DNA of 64,000 bases, taken from positions 822,462-886,461 of the forward strand of contig KN817519.1 in the NCBI GenBank assembly GCA_000827495.1. Reading direction: 5' to 3'. Positions 55,494-64,000 of the stretch are shown here, in pieces; within the stretch, counting starts at the first letter, position 1; each line of letters starts with the position of its first letter. Under the pieces are notes generated by a model. The model did not search any database. It was not told where the DNA came from and saw nothing but the letters and a program-made list of their open reading frames with translations. Position numbers and translations under genes: made by a program. The DNA comes from Hypholoma sublateritium FD-334 SS-4. Lineage: Eukaryota; Basidiomycota; Agaricomycetes; Agaricales; Strophariaceae.

Positions 55494-55729
55494 GAATGGG
55501 GAGAAGGGGCGGGCAAGGACGCGGCGGCGTCTCTGCTCTGCTATATACTGGTGCTCAAAACAAGAACGCCATGTTAGACCAACCACAGTGACCGTGACTC
55601 GGTTATTGCCTGTGACTAATCTCCCGTGGGAATATCTCCGGCTCGTGTCCGGCGCTCAAGAGAATCACACTCTTCAACTCGCCGTCATCGTGCTCATTGT
55701 CGTGCTCACTGTCCTTCTCGGTTTGCTCA
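55494..55729. promoter_or_regulatory. Shared divergent promoter, coiled-coil gene and PEX16
   Basis: 236 bases between the start codons of two divergent genes. Contains a CTATATACT element near 55541-55550. Co-regulation is possible by layout but not shown. Confidence 0.45.
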
Positions 55730-57106
55730 ATGGCTGCTGCATCTAAGGTCAAATATGAGGCATTTCTCATCAATAATGTCTCGACTATCTCCTCATTGGA
55801 GTCTTCCTTGCGCTCCATAACATGGTTTCTCCCTGGCCGATTCAAAGATGCCGAGCTCGCGTCGGAAGCTTGTTCGTTTATATTTCATGTTATTACACTG
55901 TCAAGAGGCTTATTTCAACGTAATAAACAGTGACTACGCTACTCAATATCTTGAGCATGTATCATGATACCCTCCTAGCTCGCGTTGTGAAAGCTACGCC
56001 CTCTTACCGCCCCCTTATCCCCACCTCGCTGCACACCCGCTTTACCAAGGCATGGGTTGATAAAGACGCTTTGTACAAATGGGCAGCGCGTATTCTTGAA
56101 ATCGTGCGCTTCACGGAGCTTATGATTGAGATGACGTTGAAGCGCAAAGCGTCGGAGAAAACACGGTGGAGATCCGTCATTCTTCTCGAAATAATCAAGT
56201 ATGTGCATAGCAAGTAACTCTGTTTGTTTCTCGTATTAACCGCCTAGTCAGAGCGTCACTGCGCATGATGTTGTTGAAGCTCACCCATCGGCCATTGGTC
56301 TACCCACCACTTCCAGAACGCGACTTCGACCCAACAACTTTACCATCCTTGAGCAACGCTACATCTCCCACCCTCGCACCTTCCTCCCCCCCGCTCTCCC
56401 CACCGATGACTCCCGACCACCTGCGCAATAACCTCGTCCCATTGCCGCCTCATCCCCTCCTTACTTCGGCACAGGCTGATATGTCGGCAGAGGACTTCCT
56501 CCTCCCAAAAGCACTAACTACATCGGCGGTGAAGCCGTCAATGTCGCTCGTCCGCCCCCTTTCGTCGCCGCGGGAATGGATCGGAGAAACAATATACGTG
56601 CTTCGTCCACTCGTTTATGGTACGTACTGTCTGCCTTGGGATGGATTCTGCTAGATCCTCACCGGCCCAATAGCTTCTCTGTTTATTGCTGACCGAAAGT
56701 CCGAGCAACGCTCAAACCGCCCCATAATCGTTTCCTTGCTGATGGAATTTATCTTGCGCAACCTGCGTCGCGCTCCCTCCAACTCTGCCACTCTTGAGCG
56801 AGCCGAGTACGCGCGGAGAGACAAGGATATGCTATGGTACCTCCTCCGAGGATCAATTTGGGAATCTTACACACGGTGCGTGCTTTCGTTATATATACTG
56901 GCGGTTGCTTATGTCTTCGCAGACCGAAGCTCGAGTCGTTCGTCGACAGGACGTCTCACACGCCGCTGATAGGATTGTTCGGCGCGCTACTGAAGGACTG
57001 GATACCGCTCATCGACGATTATTATTACTGTACGTAAATCTCCGCTTGCACAGTCTTATTAGTGCATGCCAGCTGATCACTCTGCAATACAGACACTAAC
57101 ACTTAG
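55730..57106 (+). CDS. PEX16: Peroxin 16, peroxisomal membrane biogenesis protein
   Basis: Starts MAAASKVKYEAFLINNVST at 55730, then ESSLRSITWFLPGRFKDAE, the family's N-terminal block. After an intron come TTLLNILSMYHDTLL, WAARILEIVRFTELMIEM and RWRSVILLEIIK, then LRMMLLKLTHRPL, a Pro-rich insertion, and EWIGETIYVLRPLVY. The last exons read FIADRKSEQRSNRPIIVSLL, RRDKDMLWYLLRGSIWE, PKLESFVDRTSHTPLIGLFG and DWIPLIDDYYY, ending TNT at 57106. Pex16 recruits Pex3 and is needed for peroxisome membrane formation. Start chosen because the upstream in-frame ATG (55697) adds residues without family similarity. Confidence 0.88.
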
Positions 57107-57615
57107 TGGATAATGCGCGGGCGCCTTTTGCTTTCCGTCCACTTCTGTCTCCCGGCTTCTAACCTCTATTCGCTTTCCCACAATCCTTTAATAAATGTGT
57201 ATAGTATACTATGATACTTTTTCGTGCCCGCTCCATCTGCCCATCTCCACCGGACTTAGACCTGCGCCATCTATATTTCTACTCAATGCCAACCGTCGCA
57301 GATAGCTGGACACGCGGTGCTATCAGCATGCCACTTTAATGAATTCCGCACGTCCGCGACGTCGCTCGTCCACGGCAGCTGATTCAATCTGCCTGAGGAG
57401 GGGCATGTGACGCTGTCTCACCCGCCACAACCTGTCTTCCGTGGTGCGCTGAGCGTCCGCTTCCCAGACGAATAACTCTCAAGCGAATTCTATCTATATA
57501 TGCCCCACATGTCCATTGAATCCTGGCCTGGTGCGTATGCCTTATAGTCGGGCGTCATTGAGTAGGAGAGCTCTTGATCTCGTCCTCTTTACGACTTGCA
57601 GATCGTAAATACGTC
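57107..57615. other. Intergenic, no gene recognised
   Basis: 3' UTR of PEX16 and promoter of the cupin gene. Nothing else seen. Confidence 0.45.
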
Positions 57616-58530
57616 ATGTCTAAACCGATGCCTGCCCTGCTGCCCCACATTCGGCGTGTCATCACGTCGCACAACGCCAGTGGTGTCGCAATTGCAGGCA
57701 ATAATACGCTTGTCCCATCAGAGGCAAGGGCCCCTGTTTCTTCATCTGCATACGCTCTGAGCGCTGAGCTCCTATGCGATATTGATAGGCGATGGACATC
57801 GTCCCTGGTGCGCGGGGAGCGACAATGTGGGTTGTCGAAGATGGCTTGCCGACGGCGGAGAACGTAGGCGAACTGTGGTATGTCTTCGCCCACCGAGGCA
57901 GATCCAGTGGCGGAGCGGAAAACCAGTCGTGCTAATAAATTATTTCAGCGCGGACAGCACCCAACGCCGGGTCCACAACCCAGAGAACTTCGACCTCGTG
58001 CCGCCTTGCGGCGCGAATCTACGCTCAACAGAGCTCGCGCCGGGCGCGTCAACAGCGATGGTGCGCATGCACCATGCACGCCCGCCGCGTGCCTCTCCCA
58101 CTGATGCATTGCGCTAACACTTGCGCACAGCACCGCACGTCGTCGCTAGACTACAACATCCTCGGTTCGCCCTTCCCTTTCACGCCCCGCCTGCGTGCTG
58201 ACCCGCCTCGCCCGCGCAGTCGCCGGCGAGCTCGTGCTGATAACCGCGGACGGCGCCGAGACGCGCCTTAGCACGCCGGGCGACACCGTCGTGCAGCGCG
58301 GCACGCTGCACGCGTGGCGCAACCCGTCCGCGACGCAGTGGACACGTTGGGTGAGCGTACTGCTCGCCGCCGAGCCCGCGATCGCCGGTGGGGCGACGCT
58401 GCCACCCGTGTTCATCGACGCCGTGGAGGAAGTGTCAGTACCTACGTCTGCGCCTGCAGCCGTCGCGGCACGCAACGTGCGCGCGCGGCCGGGAGACCGT
58501 GCACAGACGCCATCTGAGGTTGGCGCGTGA
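57616..58530 (+). CDS. Cupin-domain protein
   Basis: Starts MSKPMPALLPHIRRVITSH at 57616. Exons give SGVAIAGNNTLVPSE, AMDIVPGARGATMWVVEDG, STQRRVHNPENFDLVPP, RSTELAPGASTAM, HRTSSLDYNILVAGELVLI, GDTVVQRGTLHAWRNPS and TRWVSVLL. The cupin motifs are HRTSSLDY (motif 1) and GDTVVQRGTLHAW (motif 2), the His residues being likely metal ligands. One intron near 57720-57790 appears to use a GC donor with AG acceptor. The C-terminal 50 residues are Ala-rich and of unknown role. Small fungal cupins of this type are common near metabolic genes; the reaction is unknown. Confidence 0.8.
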
Positions 58531-58941
58531 GCTGTGCATTGATTGTCTTCGCGAAGGCGAAGCGGTGTCATAAAAATTGCTTCGGAGGTTTGGAAATTTA
58601 TTGAGGCTACATTACCGGGCCGCTGGCGTCGTTTGAATTGGAAGAAGCATAAAAGCATTTGATTTTGACAATTGTAGAAGTTCTTCAGGTCGGAAATGAA
58701 ATGAAATTGAATGATGTGCCGCAGTTAGAGAACTTTGCCAATGTGTAAATAGGTGTGAAGAGGTTTTTTTAGCCTGGATTGACAAGATTATATGTTAGTA
58801 TGTGGTATCTGTGCCATCCACGCCAATTATTCGTCACGTTGACTGGGTTTATTCCAAGGGAACTACAGTGGATAGAAAAAATGAAGTACAGCATTAGACC
58901 GAAAACATACACTGCGCTCGTACAATACTAACTTTGTAGAA
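58531..58941. other. Intergenic, convergent 3' ends
   Basis: Spacer between the cupin gene stop and the RRP36 stop. Nothing recognised. Confidence 0.45.
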
Positions 58942-60398
58942 TCAGACTCGTCGCCTCTTGACAGGCCTGTCGCTGTCCTTAGCAGAGTATTCTCCTTTCG
59001 CGTAAGGACGCGACCGTTTTTCCTTTTGGCTTTCTTTCTTCTGCTTTTTCTCGATAGCACGCTTGACCGCGCGCTGTCCACCCTCCTTGGCAAGCGCCTC
59101 GTATCGTGCCTGTACGACAACCTTCTGAACCTCACCTACAAAATAGATTAGTGAGAACTACCTTGTCGTAGTGTTGGTCTTACCTCGCTTCAGATGCCAC
59201 TCTCCTTTGCCTTGGGTGCGCTTTGTAGCCTCCTCCTTCTTTATTTTTCCTAGCGCATCCCGCTGCACCTGATCAAGGCGATCCTTGTTCACCAAACTTT
59301 CCGCACGCTTGATGGCCTGTTCCAGCCTGTACACTTCGTGTTCTCGCGCGCTCCGGAGGTCTCGCGGTGACGACGAAAGAAGCTTGCGCGCTTGCTTCAA
59401 GGCTTCACGGAGGGTTGATAGTTCTTTTTTGTGATTTTCAGCAAGGAAGCTATAAGACTGCTGGAATTTGTCGGCGGAGAATTCGCCTGTCATTGGAAGG
59501 AATCTGGGGTCTCGAGGTATCTGCGAAACACCATTAGGCGGCGTCAAGCCGGTAACAGAGACGAGGCTTACAAGCTTGGGCACCTCAATGACCTGCCTCT
59601 TCCTTGTGACCGGCCTTTTCGAAGTGACCTCCGTAGGGCTGTATATATAGTGTCAATACCCGTCTTGGAGTTATAAAATACAACACGTACGCATGTTTGC
59701 TAGACCTTTTCGCGATGTCATCTCGTCTTTTGATGCTCCATTCCACTTTTTCAACCTTCTCTTTTCCCTTGCCCTTGGTATCCAGGACTGTCGGTGGCTC
59801 ATCGGCGGAGCCTCCTGATTCTCCATCAGAATCTGATTCCGAGTCACTTTCAGCCTCAGCTTGACCGAGGATGCGTTGAGCTTGACGCAACGCTCCAAGC
59901 GGGAGGTCCTGGAGGTCTGTTCGCCAAACCGAGTTATTAGTTCCGAGGGAATGTGCGATTCGAAAGCGACACACGCACCGTTTTTCAGGGTTTGCTAATC
60001 GTGAAAGTTGCAGTTCATACTCGTTTGATCGCAAAATACAACGCACACACCTCTTCCGGACCGTCATTTTCTGCTTCTGACTCTTCCAAAAACCCTTCGT
60101 CGTCTTCCTCCCACTGAGCAACGCGTGGAGCATCTACGTCGACGTCATCTTCTTCGCCATCTTCTTCAAATTCGCGCGCACTCCCAGATCCCTGGCTCGA
60201 GCCTTCTTCGAATTCTTCTTCGTCTCTGAGTTCGACTCCAGAGTCGCTCTCCTCGCTGCTTTCCGACGGTTCGGCCTCAACTAACCGGCGCTTCGAACCA
60301 GCGGTAGGGTTTGCTTTGGCCGACATTTGAGATCTCGGAACAATGTTTGGAGCATTTTTTGTGAGCTGGCGGTGAGCAGGACGAGGGCGGCGAGGCAT
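58942..60398 (-). CDS. RRP36: rRNA biogenesis protein RRP36
   Basis: Starts [15 protein letters not shown] at 60398. The first exon is acidic ([28 protein letters not shown]). Then come [33 protein letters not shown] joined to [46 protein letters not shown] and a Lys-rich end with [29 protein letters not shown] and PVKRRRV. The RDPRF block followed by SYSFL and the basic C-terminus are diagnostic of Rrp36, needed for early 18S rRNA processing in the nucleolus. A 50-base intron between IEVPKL and IPRDPRF is inferred, as leaving it in would insert non-family residues. Confidence 0.9.
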
Positions 60399-60711
60399 TT
60401 TTTATTCGTACGTCGCACTGAGTCGGCACTGAGAGTCACGGTCCCGAGCCCTGATTAATTTTGCCGAAGGAGATTACTATTTTCGGGGGCTTGGACCAAA
60501 CAATACCACTGCAACTCGCAATTTGAATTTGGTTTGAATCTTTCCCAAGTCACTCCACCAACTTTCCTTGAACTTTCCACTTGCTCAGGTTATTGTTAAC
60601 CTCATATTCAGCCGCCTCTTAATTTCCAACATTACTATTGATAATCGGCGACTCACAATTACCACGCTTTCTTGACGCTTTCACATTACTTTCACATACT
60701 TAGCCATCAAC
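60399..60711. promoter_or_regulatory. Divergent upstream region between RRP36 and the F-box-like gene
   Basis: 313 bases between divergent starts. A/T-rich in its second half, with pyrimidine-rich stretches just before ATG 60712. No specific element identified. Confidence 0.4.
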
Positions 60712-62192
60712 ATGGATCTTGAGCTTGACTCTTTACCGCCGGAAATACACGATCTTATCTTTGACTACCTCAGACCACCCATCGAACCATATTTTCGCGA
60801 ACGACCGAAGTATGCTGAAATACGAAAAACGCTGCTCTCGTATTCCTTGGCATCCCGCTCATTCCGCATACGTGCATGCACGGAGTTTTTCTCTTCTCTC
60901 TCGTCCTGGATATCAATCTCACTGCTCAATATATTGGAGTGGGGACTCCGGCGTTGGTGATGCGAGTATGTTCCTTCCTACTTTCAGACAGCCTTAAGTT
61001 TCCACGCCTTGGAATGGTCTATTACGTTCGTTCATTCGTGTTATGGATTGATGGTTCGCGTACAGGAACTCGCAAGTACGACACATTGCTCAAAGGGGAT
61101 CTCTCTCTCCTCCTGGACTCTTTGCACAGCCCCAACCATGGCCCCGAATTTTTTGGTTTCGATGCGGGCGACAACTTTCGAGGGGGGCTGAAATACACAA
61201 AACTTGATCCCTCGGTCATCTCTGCTTTAGACCGTATGTATCACTCGCCCAATCTGCAGCACCTCTGTTCCGAGGGATTCGAAATTTACCAGGAACTCTC
61301 TCAAAAGGGACCAACATAAATACACTGGAAATATATAGCAAGACCGCCACGAACGTTGGGTTCATACAAAATACACCTCGGATCGTTGCTCTCGATTCCA
61401 TGGGAATGGACGACTCTTTTGACGCCGCCGACTTGCTTCACTTAGAAGACGATCCTATTCATCGAGCCAGATTCCAAGCCTGTACCAGGCTTCGTAAGAT
61501 GCACTTCACACTGGTGAACAGTGTCGCCGCCCTCCCCGAGGTGATAAATACTGTCATCAATATTGCTGGATGTCTACAAATTCTTCACATTCAATTCGCC
61601 GCCAAGTATACCCATTACGTCGAGGCGCCACCGAATTCCCAATTTCCATTCCATCTTTTGGTCAATCTTACTTCACTACATATATCTAGGAGTGAAGGGT
61701 TTGATGCTGTCCTTCCATTCCTCCCCATACTGGACATATGCACCTTTCCCCCCGTCTCTCGAGCATCTACATTTGGATATCAAGTCATCGGGACGGTATG
61801 GTTTTTCGGACTGCATCGATACCCCTCCCTATAGCAGTCAATGGATCAGAATGGATGCACTTCTCATGCGGCCTATGTTCACTGCTATCCCCCAGGTGGA
61901 AATCACTCCGTTTCACAGCATCTATCCCAGATTTAGGGATTCCATACCTCATTCAAATGTGGGAGATTTCCAAGGACTACTTCGCAATTGTTTGTTGGGC
62001 GTCCTTCCAAACTTCTCCAAGTCAAGACAGACTGCATCTTCCTGCATCAATGTCATCTTGCTGAATAGCCCTGGTGCTTACAAAAGATTTGTCCCGTGTC
62101 GCTCAGAGGTTGTCCCTAGATGCGGACCAAGACTGAAGCTTGAAATTCCAATCAATATGAAGCACCACCCCTGGCAAGATAGGCCCTTCTAA
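60712..62192 (+). pseudogene. F-box protein gene with several frame breaks
   Basis: Starts MDLELDSLPPEIHDLIFDYL, a good F-box. The coherent protein then changes frame at a TTTTT run near 60890 (frame continues as LVLDINLTAQYIGVG), again at an AAAAGGG run near 61305 (continuing NTLEIYSKTATN), and again at a CCCCCC run near 61746 (continuing LEHLHLDIKSSGRYGF). Each new frame continues plausible LRR-type sequence (LTSLHISRSEGFDAV; LLRNCLLGVLP). No introns explain the changes. Because all three lie at homopolymers, either sequencing indels or real decay could be the cause. Full length would be about 490 residues. Confidence 0.6.
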
Positions 62193-62380
62193 ATCATATA
62201 AGTACTCACAAATGTTGCACAAATGTATCTGTAAATATTGTAGCAAAAGCAATAAAATTCAAATAGTGTACACTGACCGAGATCTGCTCGTTGGTTCAAA
62301 ATTCTGTATCTGGCTGAAGCTAAATATTTATGTAAATATTTAATGCTGACTATAGTTTCTAAGTCCAGATAGCTTTTACG
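62193..62380. other. Short intergenic spacer, convergent
   Basis: A/T-rich 3' UTR sequence with possible polyadenylation signals (AATAAA near 62250). Nothing else recognised. Confidence 0.4.
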
Positions 62381-64000
62381 TCATTTCCGCATGGTACGAA
62401 GACCATTGGGTATAGAACTAGTGACAGGACTATGACACAAATCCAATAGCACATAGCGATCATTCTCTAACTTCACGTCTAGAGAAATACCGTTTGAAGG
62501 TGCTCCAGTCCTCCACAGGGGTGTAATCCCAAGCCACGCCCCAAGTTTACCTCGCCACTTTCGAGAGCCTATGTAGCACCCTTTGTGAGGCGGATCATTC
62601 AGGAGTCCTTCCCATCGATACGCAGGCCGCAGTTGGATCTCGGAGTCGTCATGGTCCGTCCCGCCACCCGTGCCCAAAGTTGACGACTGTCCCTGCGTGA
62701 TCATATCAATATCTTCCATGTCCATTTCACGTCTGTTGCTGCCGAAGTGGAACATGATGGCCTGCGCAATCTGCATTAGCCACGCCAGCCAGCTTAGAGA
62801 ATGTGCATCAAGCTACACACCTGTCCGGAATCTCTGAATACTGCATCGTTGAGGCGTAGGTATAATTTATTCAGGAAACCGGCGTGGAAAAAATCGCTCC
62901 AGCGCGGTTTTTTGTTCAATAGGCCACGCTGCGTAAGGAATGTCTCGAGAACTGGACGCGGAAGCGGCGTGTACGCGATGCTTGTTCGATAATGAGGGTT
63001 GAAATCAGCGGCGTGTTTGTCGAGCCCTGATATCGTGTCATGGTTTCTTCGCCACAAATCGTCCTACAAAAGGGCGTAAGGTAAGACCGAGCGCATGAGC
63101 AAAGTGTTTAGAAGATATCTTACCCAGAAGATATACCACCATGTCGCAGCCTTCGACGTCGACACTGCGGTCAGCCTTGCATACGCGGACTTCAACACAG
63201 GTTCGCTGCACTCCATCAACTGGCATACCCGCGAATCGTGCTCAAGCTCGGCAGGTGTTTGTGCCAGATCGCACGGATCTCGTGGCCGATCGTACACGAA
63301 TGTGAGGAAGCCATAAGTGAGGACGCGTGCTTTCCACCGGAATTCCTTGCGTAGATAACGCCGGTAGTCCGATAAGTTCTCCTCGACGACAAACAGGCCT
63401 TCGTCGATCAGGTCCCGGTTGATTTCCAGGAAGCGGGCAACGGAGGAAGTGAGATCAAAATCTTCGTTCAGGCCTATGATCTCAGCAGCTAACGTGATCT
63501 TGCGAGAGTATTCAAGTTGAATATCGAATCCGCTGCCTAATTGGAGGCGTCCCCATTGCAGATGGCCTCGGCGTTTTATACCCAGGATCGCATATTCGTA
63601 GTGAGTATTTGTAACAGCGCTATATCGTTGTCCGCAACACCACCATCTGGCGTGAGACCCAACAGGCTGCGATATATGGTCAGTCACCTGCATCATGTCA
63701 GATGGTTCGTGTCATACATACCTGCACGTAATCATATGGCCAACGAACGCGGCGTCCTTCCAAAGCTCTGAGAGCCATTCGCACATACCGGCGCCGTTCA
63801 ATGTCCCGACTAGAGTTCTGAGATACATACGCGTCCAATTCGACGATGTCCTGCAGTACAGCATATGGGCCTTCATCATAACGGATCACCTGGAACGCAA
63901 TCAACAAAATGTCGAAACTTTACAAAGAAAAGCATTGCATACCAAGGTAGGAGGAAACGGGATCCACCACGCATTTCCAAAATGACTCCTACACCCTCGA
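62381..64000 (-). CDS. Conserved protein of unknown function, start outside the window
   Basis: Runs off the right edge; its 5' part lies beyond 64000. Exons read VIRYDEGPYAVLQDIVELDA, RRRYVRMALRALEGRRV, WPYDYVQ joined to PVGSHARWWCCGQRY, then HYEYAILGIKRRGHLQWGR and ENLSDYRRYLRKEFRWKAR, TYGFLTFVYDRPRDPCD, LEHDSRVCQLMECSEPVLK and ATWWYIFW joined to DDLWRRNHDTI. The last exons give RWSDFFHAGFLNKLYLRL, IAQAIMFHFGSNRREMD and WRGKLGAWLGITPLW, ending GLRTMRK at 62381. It has no signal peptide or membrane helix in the visible part. The many Trp and Asp/Arg pairs suggest a globular enzyme-like protein, but I do not recognise the family. Confidence 0.72.

Overview
The window reads as nuclear DNA of a filamentous basidiomycete, most likely an Agaricomycete. 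Genes on both strands are broken by many introns of about 50-70 bases with GT...AG ends. NACHT proteins of the type that is expanded in mushrooms are present, together with a basidiomycete-style Zn2Cys6 regulator, PEX16, RRP36, an RBM39-like splicing factor, a Rab4-like GTPase and a CorA-type Mg transporter. No rRNA, tRNA, CRISPR array or recognisable transposase/reverse transcriptase was found. All gene models were spliced by eye from reading frames and splice signals.

Left third (1-22 kb) is accessory-like. It starts with a tandem pair of DUF2235 (Tle1-like alpha/beta hydrolase) genes, the first cut by the window edge, followed by an SDR oxidoreductase. Then comes a large diverged inverted duplication. 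The left arm (about 7.5-11.8 kb) holds a 5'-deleted histone H3-like pseudogene and a NACHT gene. The right arm (about 15.7-20.1 kb) holds an intact, unusual histone H3 variant gene and a second NACHT gene. A Thr/Ser-rich single-pass membrane protein gene lies between the arms. A decayed third NACHT copy follows at 20.8-21.8 kb.

The stretch 21.8-24.9 kb is gene-poor. From 24.9 to 47.3 kb the genes are a Zn2Cys6 regulator, an isochorismatase-family hydrolase, a second Thr/Ser-rich membrane protein paralogous to the first, a Rab4-like GTPase, D-serine dehydratase, a pseudokinase, a RidA protein head-to-head with an MFS transporter, an RBM39-like factor and a ketol-acid-reductoisomerase-like enzyme.

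The last part (47.3-64 kb) has two frame-broken F-box-like genes, an L-rhamnose-1-dehydrogenase-like SDR, a CorA-like transporter with a changed GMN motif, a coiled-coil protein of unknown function head-to-head with PEX16, a cupin, RRP36, and a partial conserved gene of unknown function at the right edge.

The most interesting material is the duplicated histone-variant/NACHT locus. The only intact H3 copy keeps the K4/K9 start of the tail, rewrites the rest, and has kept its fold residues while its twin decayed. A conserved small reading frame lies between it and the NACHT gene.
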